In this document: one piece after another, positions 43,258-52,360 of the stretch | Position numbering within the stretch: the first letter of the stretch is position 1 | How the letters are laid out: every line of letters starts with the position of its first letter | Source of the DNA: Curtobacterium sp. MCJR17_020 | GTDB lineage: Bacteria; Actinomycetota; Actinomycetes; Actinomycetales; Microbacteriaceae | Assembly: GCF_003234365.2 (NCBI RefSeq) | Contig: NZ_CP126260.1 | Coordinates: 3,162,001-3,226,000, forward strand | DNA length: 64,000 nt | Direction: 5' to 3' | Made by a program: the position numbers and the translations under genes | The notes under the pieces: model-generated | What the model saw: only the letters and a program-made list of their open reading frames with translations | Told to the model about the DNA's origin: nothing | The model's database searches: none

Positions 43258-43908
43258 GTGAAGCGTCTCTCCCCCGGCCAGCGCTGGGTCATCGGTCTCG
43301 GCGCGTTCGCGCTCGTCTGTCTCGTCGTCGGCATCATCGGTCTGGTCGTCGGCGTCACGAACCGGTACGGGTGCCTCTCGGACGGAGACGTCTGGCCGCA
43401 GGAGCGCTGCCTCGGCGACGACTCCGGCATTTTCTGGGGCAGCGCCCTCGGCATCATCGGCCTGCTGCACCTCGGCTTGACCGGCCTGGCCGGTGCGCTC
43501 GTCTGGACCTCGACCCCGGCCATCGCTCCTGGCCCCGCTGAGCGCCCCACACCGGGCGCCGGTGAGACTCACCGGGTGTTCTCGTACGGCACGCTGCGGC
43601 AGCCGCTCGTGCAGGAGTCGCTGTTCGGCGGCCACGTGCCCACCACCCCGGACACGCTGCCCGGGTGGCGACTCGACTGGGTGGCGATCACCGACCCCGA
43701 GGTGGTCCGGACGAGCGGCTCGGACCTGCACCCGATCCTCCGCCGGGGTGCACCAGACGACGTCGTCGAAGGTGTCGCTCTGACCCTCGGCTACGAGTGG
43801 CAGCTCCGCGCGGTCGACGACTACGAGGTCGCGGACTACCAGCGCATCCGGGTCGAGCTCACCTCGGGCCGGTCGGCCTGGGTCTACGTCGCGGCCGACG
43901 AGGTCTGA
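43258..43908 (+). CDS. Membrane-anchored gamma-glutamylcyclotransferase-like (AIG2-type) protein
   Basis: 216 residues. Two helices at about 11-33 and 58-82 enclose a short Cys-containing loop. A soluble GGCT/AIG2-like domain follows from residue 107 ('RVFSYGTLRQPLVQESLFGG', 'LTLGYEWQLRAVDDYEVADYQRI'). GGCT enzymes form 5-oxoproline from gamma-glutamyl compounds. TACCCT ends 6 bases before the GTG, as at other leaderless starts. The domain join is unusual for this family. Confidence 0.75.
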   Translation: MKRLSPGQRWVIGLGAFALVCLVVGIIGLVVGVTNRYGCLSDGDVWPQERCLGDDSGIFWGSALGIIGLLHLGLTGLAGALVWTSTPAIAPGPAERPTPGAGETHRVFSYGTLRQPLVQESLFGGHVPTTPDTLPGWRLDWVAITDPEVVRTSGSDLHPILRRGAPDDVVEGVALTLGYEWQLRAVDDYEVADYQRIRVELTSGRSAWVYVAADEV

Positions 43909-43925
43909 GCCCCGTTCGCGTGTGC

Positions 43926-43996
43926 GCGAGACTCGGGCTGAGCGACACTCCTCGGGGCGCAGCGTCCGAGCACTGTCGCTCAGCGCGAGACTCGGG
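43926..43996. repeat. Compound palindromic element (copy 2)
   Basis: Direct repeat GCGAGACTCGGG at 43926-43937 and 43985-43996 flanks the inverted pair CTGAGCGACACTCCTCGG / CCGAGCACTGTCGCTCAG (43938-43955 / 43966-43983). It has the same modules as 32647-32740. It lies between convergent genes; the oleD stop codon falls inside it. Confidence 0.75.
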
Positions 43997-44975
43997 AGCC
44001 GTCCGCCGCCGCGGCCGCCGCCAGGCGCGCGAGGCCCTCGTCGATCGACACCGACGGGGACCACTGCAGGTCGGCTCGGGTACGGCGCTGGTCGAACCAG
44101 TGCGCCGTCGACAGCTGCTCGGCGAGGAACCGCGTCATCGGCGGCTCGTCCTGGCCCGGGCGCACCCGCCACACGGCCTCGACGAGCGAGCCCGCCGCCC
44201 GCGCGACGGCAGCCGGCACGTGCCACCGCGGCGCAGGCACACCTGACGCCGCGCAGATCCCGGCGAGCAGGTCCGCGACCGGTCGGGGCTCGCCGTTCGT
44301 CACGACGTAGGCGTTGCCGTGCACGTCGTCGTCCGCCGCGTGCTCGAGCGCCGCGACCATGGCCGACGCGGCGTTGTCGACGTACAGGGTGTCGATCAGG
44401 GCGGCACCGGAGTCGAGCAACGGCAGTCGCCCGGCCCGTGCCCGCTCGACGATCCGGCCGATCAGCTGCGTGTCCCCCGGCCCCCACACCAGGTGCGGCC
44501 GGACGGCGACGACGGCGAACCCCGGAACGTCGGCGTCGAGCGCGAGGAGTTCGGCCGCAGCCTTCGTGCGGGCGTAGTCGCCACGCGCGTGCTGCGGTTC
44601 GGCGACGCCCGCTCCGGCGCCGACGAGCGACGACCCGGTGTGCGCGACCGACGGTGACGAGACGAACACGAACCGCCGGGCACCGGCACGACGTGCGGCG
44701 TCGACGAGTGCTCGGGTGCCGTCGACGTTCACACGGGCGAAGTCGGCCGGGTCACCGGCCAGGGAGACCTTCGCGGCGAGGTGCACGACGGCGTCGACAC
44801 CGTCGACCGCGCGTGCCACCGCGGCGGCATCGGTCATCGACCCGGCGACGTCCTGCACGCCCGCGACCCCTGACGGCCGTCGCTGGAACGTGCGGACCTC
44901 GTGCCCGGCGTCGCGCACGGCTGCGGCGGTCGCCCGACCGAGGAACCCGCTGGCGCCGGTGACCAGGACTGTCAC
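43980..44975 (-). CDS. oleD: OleD-like NAD(P)-dependent oxidoreductase (short-chain, extended)
   Basis: 331 residues. Rossmann motif 'VLVTGASGFLGRATAAAV', Ser in 'FVFVSSPSVAHTG', YxxxK in 'GDYARTKAAAELL', and 'DTLYVDNAASAMV' typical of extended SDR sterol-dehydrogenase-like proteins. In olefin synthesis OleD reduces the 2-alkyl-3-ketoacid made by OleA. The GTG at 44975 overlaps the oleBC stop by 3 bases. Confidence 0.85.
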   Translation of the reverse strand: MTVLVTGASGFLGRATAAAVRDAGHEVRTFQRRPSGVAGVQDVAGSMTDAAAVARAVDGVDAVVHLAAKVSLAGDPADFARVNVDGTRALVDAARRAGARRFVFVSSPSVAHTGSSLVGAGAGVAEPQHARGDYARTKAAAELLALDADVPGFAVVAVRPHLVWGPGDTQLIGRIVERARAGRLPLLDSGAALIDTLYVDNAASAMVAALEHAADDDVHGNAYVVTNGEPRPVADLLAGICAASGVPAPRWHVPAAVARAAGSLVEAVWRVRPGQDEPPMTRFLAEQLSTAHWFDQRRTRADLQWSPSVSIDEGLARLAAAAAADGSRVSR

Positions 44976-47755
44976 GGGCGGACCATCCGTCCACCGGACA
45001 GCACCGCGGTCGCCCAACGGGACAGCCGGGCACGGTCGACCTTCGAGTTGTGCCGGATGTCGGTCGGCAGCACGGGCACGGTCAGCACCGCTGCGAGCGG
45101 GACCCCGGCCGCGGCACGGACCGAAGCGGCCAACGCCGGCGGAGCCAGGGCAGGCCGTCGGGCACGTCGCCCGCCGGTGGTCTCGACCACCGCGACGACC
45201 TGCTGCGTCCCGCGCGGGCCGATCCCCGCGACGCCGGCACGGCCGACCCCGGACACGCCCTCGATGCGCTGCTCCGGTCCGACCGGGGTGACGACACCGT
45301 CCGGGGTGGTGAGCACGTGCTGCATCCGCCCCTCGACCCAGAGGCGCCCGGAGGTGTCCAGGTGTCCGACGTCACCGGTGCGGTGTCCACGCGGGTCCTC
45401 GACACCGAAGCGCGCGACACGGTTCGTCCGCCAGAGCCGGTCGTAGTGGTCGCGCACGTGCGGTGCCACGACGACGATCTCGCCCGTGACGCCCGCCGCG
45501 TCGGTCAGCGCACCGGTCGCAGCACCCGCGGCGTCGAGCGGCGCGATCCGCACCCGCACGTTCGCCGCCGGGAGTCCGACGCAGATGCCCTCGTCGTCCG
45601 AGGCCGCTGCCGACCGGACGCCGTCCAGGTCGACATCGGTCATGAGCAGCCCCTCGGTCATGCCGTAAGGGGTGTGCGCACTCGCGTTCGGCATCAGCTC
45701 GGTCGCCGCGGTCAGCAGCGCGGCCGACACCGGGGCGCCCGCCGACAGGAACAACCGGACGCGCGCGAGCGCCGCACGGTCGGCGTCGGTCAACTCCGAC
45801 GCCGTCGCCACGACGTTCGCCAGTGCCGCCGGCGACAGGAAGACCACGGTCGCGTCGGCCGCGGCCACCGACGCCGCGACGGCGCGCGCCGTCAGGGTCC
45901 GGGGCGCGGAGACGTCCATGTCCGGGGCCACCGACCTGGCACCGAGGGCCGGTCCGAGCAGCGCGAAGGGGGCGAAGCCCGCGACGAGGCCGGTGCCGAC
46001 ACCGATGTCGTACTGGGCCGCCAGCACGTCGCGGACGGCACCGAGCTGTCCGTGCGTGTAGACGACGCCCTTCGCCGGTCCGGTCGACCCGGAGGTGAAC
46101 AGGATCGCGGCCGGAGCGTCGGACGCCGGCACCGTGGGCAGCACGGAACCGTGCGCGAGCCGACGGGCACCCCGCCGGGCGACGTCGACGAGCGTGTGCT
46201 CGACGTGCAGCGCACGGCGTGCGGGTGCGGGCAGCGGGACGGTCGCGATGCGCCGCCCCGGCCAGCCGAGTGCACGAGCGGCTCCGAGTCCGGGGAGCGC
46301 GCCGATGATCCAGTCGGGCCGGGCTCCGCGGACCGCGCGGGTCAGGCCGCGGAGCCCCAGTCCGGCATCCGCCACCACGACGACCGCGCCGATCCGGACA
46401 CAGGCGTAGAGGACGGCCGTCAGGTCGGCTCCCGGGGTGACGAGCAGCGAGACCCGGTCACCGCTCCGGACACCGAGGTCGTCCAACCCGGCGGCGATCT
46501 CGTCCACCCGACGGGCGAGCAGACGCCACGTGATCGTCCGGGGGCCGCCAGCCGCGGCCATCTCGACCAGGGCCGGTTCGTCGCTGTCGCGCAGGTCCTC
46601 GAGCGCGGCGCCGAGCGGGCGGCTCACGTCGGTCGACTGGTCGGCGTCGACCGGGAGGCTCTTCTCGGCTGGAGCAGGCACGTGTCCGTCCGGCAGGCGG
46701 TCGCCGATCCAGTCGAACACCGCGCCCGCCACGTCGGCGTCGTCGGGGAGCAGGTGACCGGCACCCTCGAAGCGGTGGACGTCGGCCTGCGGCAGCCGCT
46801 CGGACAGGTCGTCGAGGTAGCGCTCCAGGAACACCGGATCGCGGGGACCCCAGAGCAGCAGCGCCGGGACGTCGAGCGCCGCGACCCCGGCGGCGATCCG
46901 GTCGAGCTCGGGGGCACTCCGGTGCCGGGCGTCGACGGGGATGTCCGCCACGAACCCGCCGATGCCGCCACGACGTGCCGCACCGCGGTAGGGGGCACGG
47001 TAGCCGTCGGCCACGGCACGGTCGAGCTTCGGGTGCGCGATGCCGAGCGTCGTCTCGAGGAACGCCGGCGTCACGACGGTCGCGCGGCCGAGCAGCCCCG
47101 GGCCCAGCGCCAACCGCAGCGGCGCCGGGATCGGGGCGTCGTCGGGCTGGTGCACGGCGGTGTTGCACGTCATCACGGCAGCCAGGACGTCGGGGTGGTC
47201 GACCGCCCAGCCGAGCGACACGACGCCGCCCCAGTCGTGGCCGAGGGTGACGACCGGGCCGGTCAGCCCGAGTTCGTCGGTCAGGGCACCGAGGTCCGCG
47301 ACGCGCTGCGGCAGCCCCCGTTCCACCCCGGTGCGCTCCGAGAAACCCATGTCGAGCTGGTCGACGGCGACCACGCGCCAGGCCGGACCACCGGTCTGGG
47401 CGACCTCGAGCGAGGTGCGGAGCACCGACCGCCACAGGTACGACCACGTGGGGTTGCCGTGCACGCACAGGATGGTGCCGACCGGTTCCACACCGAGCGC
47501 GGCCAGGGACCCGGCCGTGTCGAGGAGGTGCCAGGTGCGCGCGGCGCGATCCGTCCCCACGGGCTCGGCCGGAACGCCGCTCCGCGAGCTCCACGACGCC
47601 CCGGAACCGGCCCACGTGGGCCCACCTCCCGAGCGGCTCTCGGACCATTCCGGGACCGTGACCAGGCGCGACCAGGTCGGGTCGAGTCCGGGCAGGGAGG
47701 GCGGCTGCGTCGCCGGAGCCGTGCTCGCGGCGACGCGGGGCAGCCGGGACCTCAC
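44972..47755 (-). CDS. oleBC: OleBC fusion: alpha/beta hydrolase plus AMP-dependent synthetase
   Basis: 927 residues. The N-terminal half (about 30-350) is a haloalkane-dehalogenase-like hydrolase with HGNPTWSYLW oxyanion loop, nucleophile Asp174 in 'LGHDWGGVV' and His in 'GAGHLLPDD': the OleB beta-lactone decarboxylase type. The C-terminal half (about 380-925) is an ANL enzyme with 'ILFTSGSTGPAKGVVYTHGQ' and 'HRTGDVGHLD': the OleC beta-lactone synthetase type. Fused OleBC is known in some actinobacteria. It starts with GTG overlapping the oleA stop. Confidence 0.9.
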   Translation of the reverse strand: MRSRLPRVAASTAPATQPPSLPGLDPTWSRLVTVPEWSESRSGGGPTWAGSGASWSSRSGVPAEPVGTDRAARTWHLLDTAGSLAALGVEPVGTILCVHGNPTWSYLWRSVLRTSLEVAQTGGPAWRVVAVDQLDMGFSERTGVERGLPQRVADLGALTDELGLTGPVVTLGHDWGGVVSLGWAVDHPDVLAAVMTCNTAVHQPDDAPIPAPLRLALGPGLLGRATVVTPAFLETTLGIAHPKLDRAVADGYRAPYRGAARRGGIGGFVADIPVDARHRSAPELDRIAAGVAALDVPALLLWGPRDPVFLERYLDDLSERLPQADVHRFEGAGHLLPDDADVAGAVFDWIGDRLPDGHVPAPAEKSLPVDADQSTDVSRPLGAALEDLRDSDEPALVEMAAAGGPRTITWRLLARRVDEIAAGLDDLGVRSGDRVSLLVTPGADLTAVLYACVRIGAVVVVADAGLGLRGLTRAVRGARPDWIIGALPGLGAARALGWPGRRIATVPLPAPARRALHVEHTLVDVARRGARRLAHGSVLPTVPASDAPAAILFTSGSTGPAKGVVYTHGQLGAVRDVLAAQYDIGVGTGLVAGFAPFALLGPALGARSVAPDMDVSAPRTLTARAVAASVAAADATVVFLSPAALANVVATASELTDADRAALARVRLFLSAGAPVSAALLTAATELMPNASAHTPYGMTEGLLMTDVDLDGVRSAAASDDEGICVGLPAANVRVRIAPLDAAGAATGALTDAAGVTGEIVVVAPHVRDHYDRLWRTNRVARFGVEDPRGHRTGDVGHLDTSGRLWVEGRMQHVLTTPDGVVTPVGPEQRIEGVSGVGRAGVAGIGPRGTQQVVAVVETTGGRRARRPALAPPALAASVRAAAGVPLAAVLTVPVLPTDIRHNSKVDRARLSRWATAVLSGGRMVRP

Positions 47756-48870
47756 CAGTGGAGTTCCATCATCGCCGTGTTGATGCCGGAACCGACGCCG
47801 CCCAGGAAGACGCGGTCACCGCGGCGGATGCCGCCGGACTCGACCTCGTCGGCCAGGGTGATCGGGATCGACGCCGGGCCGACGTTGCCGAAGCGCTGGT
47901 AGGTGGTGGGGACCTTGTCGCGCGGGATGCCGATCGCCTCGACGAACGCGTTGGTGTGCACGTCGGAGACCTGGTGCAGGACGTAGCGGTCCATGTCGGC
48001 CCAGTCGAAGTGGGCACGGGCCTCGGTCCAGGCCGCGACGACGAGCTCCATGCCGCCCTTGAGCAGCATCTTGGCGTCGGTGAACATGCCGTCCACGCTG
48101 CCGACGCACAGGTCGTACCACTGGGTCGCCGCGCGGGTGACGCCGCCGACGATCCGGTGTCCTTCGGGGTGCAGGTCAGCCGGGCCCAGCACGGCGGCCG
48201 CGGCACCGGACCCAAGGGTCAGGCTCGCGAACTCGCTCATGAAGTCCTTGCGGTTCCGACCGCCCTGGTTCAGGCGGTCGATGGTGTTCAGCTGCACCTG
48301 GTCGGCGTCCTCGCCGTCGACGACGAGCGCGTACTTGATCTGACCGGAGTCGATCATGCCCGCGGCGACGCTCATGGCGTTGACGAACCCCAGGCAGGCG
48401 TTCGCGATGTCGAAGTTGATCGCGGACGACGGCAGACCGAGCCCGTGGTGCAGGCGCACGGCGACCGACGGCTCGAGGTGCGGACGGGTCACCGAGGTGT
48501 TGATCAGCAGGCCGATCTCGTCCGGACGCACCCCCGCCTCGGCCATGGCACGACGGCCCGCGTCGATGGCGGCGTCCTGGAAGGTCTGGCCCTCGCCCCA
48601 GTTGCGTCGCTCGATCACACCGGCGACCCGCTCGAGCAGTCCCATCGGCAGGCGGAGGCGGCGGAGCACGCCGCGCAGCCGCGCTTCGATGTCCGCAGAG
48701 GTCGTCACGCGTTCGGCGGTCGTCGTCGCCACGGACAGCAGCGAGACGTTGTGGTGCTTCGCCGTGGCGTTGCCGGGCTGCTCGGGTTCGCTGCTCGGCG
48801 CCCGGTCACTGCTCGCTGCCCGGTCGACCGGCCGTTCCGTCATGATCGTCACCGACACATACTTCCTCAT
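47752..48870 (-). CDS. oleA: OleA thiolase-superfamily head-to-head condensing enzyme
   Basis: 372 residues. KAS III-like with catalytic Cys159 ('DIANACLGFV'), His299 ('YVLHQVSDVHT'), Asn329 ('RFGNVGPAS') and the OleA-specific Glu133 in 'SVTRPHLEPSVAV'. It joins two acyl-CoAs into a 2-alkyl-3-ketoacid, the first step of long-chain olefin formation. The N-terminus is uncertain: ATG 48870 gives a 40-residue Ser/Glu/Pro-rich lead; ATG 48843 is an alternative. Confidence 0.9.
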   Translation of the reverse strand: MRKYVSVTIMTERPVDRAASSDRAPSSEPEQPGNATAKHHNVSLLSVATTTAERVTTSADIEARLRGVLRRLRLPMGLLERVAGVIERRNWGEGQTFQDAAIDAGRRAMAEAGVRPDEIGLLINTSVTRPHLEPSVAVRLHHGLGLPSSAINFDIANACLGFVNAMSVAAGMIDSGQIKYALVVDGEDADQVQLNTIDRLNQGGRNRKDFMSEFASLTLGSGAAAAVLGPADLHPEGHRIVGGVTRAATQWYDLCVGSVDGMFTDAKMLLKGGMELVVAAWTEARAHFDWADMDRYVLHQVSDVHTNAFVEAIGIPRDKVPTTYQRFGNVGPASIPITLADEVESGGIRRGDRVFLGGVGSGINTAMMELHW

Positions 48871-48911
48871 TTCACCTGTGTGTGCAGTCCGGCTCGGCTG
48901 GACGCGCGGTG

Positions 48912-50090
48912 TCAGGCGTCCTTCGGGAGCTTCCGGATCTTGCTGCGACGGCGTCGACGGTCCGGCACCATCGAGCGCATCTCCTCGAGCTTGCCGAAGC
49001 AGAGCAGCCGGTCACTGGCCTGCAGCTCGACGCCACTGCGCGGGTTCGGGATGACTGTCGCGCCCCGGTGCAGGGTCAGCACGGTGATGTCCCGGTCCCA
49101 CAGTCCGGACTCCTTGATCGTCTTCCCGACCAGGTCGGCGTTGGTGTGGACCAGCAGCTCGGCGACGCCGTAGCCCGTCGAGACGCTGAGCCGCTGGCGC
49201 ACGTCGATCTCGGGGAAGGCGACCTGGTTGCCGATGAAGTCGATGATCGCGCCGGCGACGTCGAGGCCCGTCGCACGCTCGATGCCCTCGAGCCCCGGTG
49301 ACGAGTTGACCTCCATCACGAGCGGACCGTCGTTGCCCTCGAGCATGTCGACACCGGCGACCTTGAGCCCCATGATCTGCGCCGACCGGACCGCGACCGC
49401 CTCGTACTCCGGCGACAGCGTGACCTTCTCGACCGTGCCGCCACGGTGCACGTTGGAGCGGAACTCGTCCCCCGACGCCGTCCTGCGCATCGCGGCCACC
49501 ACCCGGTCGCCGACGACGAGCGCGCGGATGTCACGGCCGCGGCTCTCCGAGATGAACGACTGGATCAGGACGTTCTGCTTCGTCGAGTGCAGGGTCTCGA
49601 CGATCGACTCGGCGACCTTCTCCTCGGGTGCCAGGATCACGCCGATGCCCTGCGTGCCCTCGAGCAGCTTGATGACGACCGGGGCCCCGCCGACCCGTTC
49701 GATCGCACCCCGGACGTCGGCCCGGCTGTTCACGAACGTCGTCGCGGGCATGCCGATGTGGTGGCGGGACAGGATCTGGTTCGCCCGGAGCTTGTCGCGG
49801 GAGTTCGTGATGCCCGTCGCGGTGTTCGGCGTGTACACGTCCATCTGCTCGAACTGCCGGACGACGGCCGTGCCGTAGTAGGTGATCGAGTTCCCGATCC
49901 GGGGCAGCACCGCGTCGTAGTCGGACAGCAGTCTGCCGCGGTACAGCAGGTCCGGGTCCTCGCCGGACAGGTCGATCGCGAACCGCAGGGTGTTCAGGAC
50001 CTTGACGTCGTGGCCGCGGTCGAGCGCCGCAGCACGGAGGCGCTGGGTCGAGTACGCCTGCGGGGCGCGGGACAGGATGGCGAGTTTCAT
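48912..50090 (-). CDS. rimK: RimK-family ATP-grasp ligase with a C-terminal RCK-type domain
   Basis: 392 residues, about 90 longer than E. coli RimK. Residues 1-290 are the ATP-grasp ligase ('MKLAILSRAPQAYSTQRL', 'VIKLLEGTQGIGVIL', 'ESRGRDIRALVVG', 'VMEVNSSPGLEGIE'), which adds Glu or related amino acids to a target such as ribosomal protein S6. Residues about 305-375 resemble an RCK_C domain ('LVHTNADLVGKTIKESGLW', 'SGVELQASDRLLCFGKLEEM'), usually a ligand-binding module of potassium transport. It ends with a basic tail. It is divergent from the RimB-like gene. Confidence 0.85.
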   Translation of the reverse strand: MKLAILSRAPQAYSTQRLRAAALDRGHDVKVLNTLRFAIDLSGEDPDLLYRGRLLSDYDAVLPRIGNSITYYGTAVVRQFEQMDVYTPNTATGITNSRDKLRANQILSRHHIGMPATTFVNSRADVRGAIERVGGAPVVIKLLEGTQGIGVILAPEEKVAESIVETLHSTKQNVLIQSFISESRGRDIRALVVGDRVVAAMRRTASGDEFRSNVHRGGTVEKVTLSPEYEAVAVRSAQIMGLKVAGVDMLEGNDGPLVMEVNSSPGLEGIERATGLDVAGAIIDFIGNQVAFPEIDVRQRLSVSTGYGVAELLVHTNADLVGKTIKESGLWDRDITVLTLHRGATVIPNPRSGVELQASDRLLCFGKLEEMRSMVPDRRRRRSKIRKLPKDA

Positions 50091-50177
50091 CGAGGGGTTC
50101 TCCGCGGGGTGGGATCGACGGCGACGGTCCATCCAAGCACGCGAACACGACGCTCGGGCGTACGACAGGATGGGCAC

Positions 50178-50660
50178 ATGGCCCGTGCTCCGAAGCCCCC
50201 CGACGGCGGGCTCGTCGTCGCCGGCTGGCGCGAGTGGGCCGGCCTGCCGGACCTCGGCCTGCCGTGGATCAAGGTCAAGCTCGACACCGGTGCACGCAGC
50301 TCGGCACTGCACGCGTTCGACCTCGAGGAACTCCCGGGCGACCGGGTCCGGTTCTCCGTGCACCCGTGGCAGGACACCGATGCCGACGCTGTCACGATCG
50401 AGTGCGACGTGCACGACCGGCGCATCATCCGCAGCTCGACCGGGCACACCCAGGAGCGCATCGTCGTGCTCACCACGATCACCCTGGCCGGGCGCGCCGT
50501 CGAGTCCGAGGTCACCCTGAGCAACCGCGACCAGATGGGGTTCCGGATGCTCGTCGGACGCGAGGCGCTGCGACAGGGGTTCCTCGTCGACCCTGCGAGG
50601 TCCTTCATGGCCGGACGGGCTCCGAAGGAGATCCGGCGGCGCAACCGCGGGCGCGGCTGA
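50178..50660 (+). CDS. rimB: RimB-like retropepsin-type protease
   Basis: 160 residues with the pepsin-like active-site motif DTGA in 'KVKLDTGARSSALHAFDLEE', 'RFSVHPWQDTD' and 'LSNRDQMGFRMLVGREAL'. RimB proteins reverse or control RimK-mediated polyglutamylation. CAGGAT (50166-50171) ends 6 bases before the ATG, so it is probably leaderless. It is divergent from rimK, 87 bases away. Confidence 0.85.
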   Translation: MARAPKPPDGGLVVAGWREWAGLPDLGLPWIKVKLDTGARSSALHAFDLEELPGDRVRFSVHPWQDTDADAVTIECDVHDRRIIRSSTGHTQERIVVLTTITLAGRAVESEVTLSNRDQMGFRMLVGREALRQGFLVDPARSFMAGRAPKEIRRRNRGRG

Positions 50661-50707
50661 GCGCTTCGCCCGCACGCGTCGCGTGCCGTGGGCGCGACCG
50701 GTCGACG

Positions 50708-50752
50708 GCCTGGAGGCGCGGTGCGGGGCCGCCACGGGCCTCCCGTCCGCCT
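50708..50752. terminator. Degenerate copy of the GACGGGAGGCCCG hairpin
   Basis: The right arm GCCACGGGCCTCCCGTCCG is intact, but the left arm is diverged (GGAGGCGCGGTGC). It lies between the convergent rimB and esterase genes, and pairing is partial. Confidence 0.5.
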
Positions 50753-50779
50753 CGGTGACCGCCCAGGGCGCGGGTCGGG

Positions 50780-51673
50780 TCAGCGACCGAGGTGGCGGCC
50801 GAGGAAGGCGAGCTGCTGCGGTGCCAGGCGGCGCCAGTAGCCGTGCGTGTGGGCGCCGGGCTCGAAGCCCCCGGCGGGCGGCGTCGCGAAGCCGTCGACG
50901 TAGGCGTGGGCCGCCGGAGCGAACCCGTCGCCGTTGCCGCAGTCGACACGGACCGCGACCCCGTCGAGCGCGCGCTGCCGACCGAGGGCCGTGTTCGCAC
51001 GGAAGTCGGCCGCGTCGTCGAAGGCTCCGCGGGCGGTGTCCGCTGCTGACGTCCAGAGTGCGGGGCTGATCGCCGACACGGCGCGGACGCGGGACGCACC
51101 GAGCACCCCGCCGAGCCGGAGGGCACCGAACCCGCCCATCGAGTACCCGGTCAGCGCGAGCCGGTCGGTGTCGAAACCACGCCGAGCGATCCGGGGCAGG
51201 AACTCGTCGACGACCATCGCTGCGGGGTCGTCCCCGTCGGAACGGTGGTGCCAGTAGCGGTTGCCACCGTCGATCGAGGCGATCGCGAACGGAGCGCCGC
51301 CACCCTCGATGTGCGCCGCGAGGAACCGGTCCCAGCCGAGTTCCCGCCCGAAGAACGCCGCGTGGTCGTCGCCGTAGCCGTGCAGCGCGACGGCGACGGG
51401 CAACGGGGTGTCCGACGCCGGGGCGGCGATCGTCCACCCGACGGTCCGTCCCTTCCGCGCGGTCGACACGAAGGTGCCGGAGACCGATGGGACCGGGGTG
51501 ATGTCGGGGATCGTGCCGTCGGCACCGTTCAGCCCGAGGAGGCTGTACACACGCGTCCGCCCCGGCAGCAGGTCGAGGTTCACCGCCTCGGCGGCTGCAC
51601 CCGCGGCGACGATGCCGACTCCCCCGATCAGCAGCGACCGACGGGTGATCGTCGCCGCACGCGAGCGGGTCAT
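50780..51673 (-). CDS. Tat-exported alpha/beta-hydrolase esterase
   Basis: 297 residues. Twin-Arg start 'MTRSRAATITRRSLLIGGVG' and Ala-rich helix indicate Tat export. The esterase-D-like domain has 'VALHGYGDDHAAFF', nucleophile 'LTGYSMGGFGAL', and a late His in 'GAHTHGYWRR'. Substrate unknown; related proteins include mycolyltransferase- and feruloyl-esterase-like enzymes. Confidence 0.82.
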   Translation of the reverse strand: MTRSRAATITRRSLLIGGVGIVAAGAAAEAVNLDLLPGRTRVYSLLGLNGADGTIPDITPVPSVSGTFVSTARKGRTVGWTIAAPASDTPLPVAVALHGYGDDHAAFFGRELGWDRFLAAHIEGGGAPFAIASIDGGNRYWHHRSDGDDPAAMVVDEFLPRIARRGFDTDRLALTGYSMGGFGALRLGGVLGASRVRAVSAISPALWTSAADTARGAFDDAADFRANTALGRQRALDGVAVRVDCGNGDGFAPAAHAYVDGFATPPAGGFEPGAHTHGYWRRLAPQQLAFLGRHLGR

Positions 51674-51793
51674 CCGCGGGGCGCCGTTCCGTCAGAGGTC
51701 ACGCGCTGCATGACGAGGGTCGAGGAGAGTCGCTGCACACCGGGCAAGATACCCAGCGTGGCGTCGGAGAACCCCCGGGGCGCTGTCGAGCGG

Positions 51794-52354
51794 TCAGGCT
51801 GCTGCGACGAGCGCCGCGGCGATCGCGCGCGCCGTCGCCGTGCCGACCGACGGATCGCGCAGGCGCATCGCGAGGTACCCGGACACGACGAGCAGCAGCT
51901 GATCGGCCAGGGCCCCGGCGCGCTCGCCGACGACGGGCGCGGCACGTTCGGTCAGCCGGGTCCGGAGCGCACCGGTCTCGCGGTCGAGCACCTCGTGCAC
52001 CTCGGCAGGGGCGTCCGCGTACTCGGCAGCGGTCCCGAGGAACGCGCACCAGCGCGAGCCGGCGGCGGTCGACCGGTAGTCGTCGAGTGCGTCGAACACC
52101 GCGAGCAGGCGACCACGGTCGTCCGGAGCGGCCTCGACCGCGCGGTCCCACGTGGCGAGCCAGTCGTCGTGCCGGCGATCGAGGGCCGCGGCGACCAGGG
52201 CTTCCTTGCTCGCGTACCCGCGGTAGAGCGTGGCGCTCGAGATCCCGGCGCGGTCGAGCACGACGTCGATCGGGGTGGCGGCGATGCCCCGCGTGAAGAA
52301 GAGCTCCTCGGCCGCGTCGAGCAGCCGCTGCTCGGTTCCTGGACGCATCGCCAT
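51794..52354 (-). CDS. TetR-family regulator
   Basis: 186 residues. HTH at about 8-55 ('RLLDAAEELFFTRGIAATPID', 'AGISSATLYRGYASKEALV'). The ligand domain is typical in size. TAGGGT on the minus strand (52366-52361) ends 6 bases before the ATG. Its -10 overlaps the divergent MFS promoter, so it very likely represses both. Confidence 0.9.
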   Translation of the reverse strand: MAMRPGTEQRLLDAAEELFFTRGIAATPIDVVLDRAGISSATLYRGYASKEALVAAALDRRHDDWLATWDRAVEAAPDDRGRLLAVFDALDDYRSTAAGSRWCAFLGTAAEYADAPAEVHEVLDRETGALRTRLTERAAPVVGERAGALADQLLLVVSGYLAMRLRDPSVGTATARAIAAALVAAA

Positions 52355-52360
52355 GCAAGC

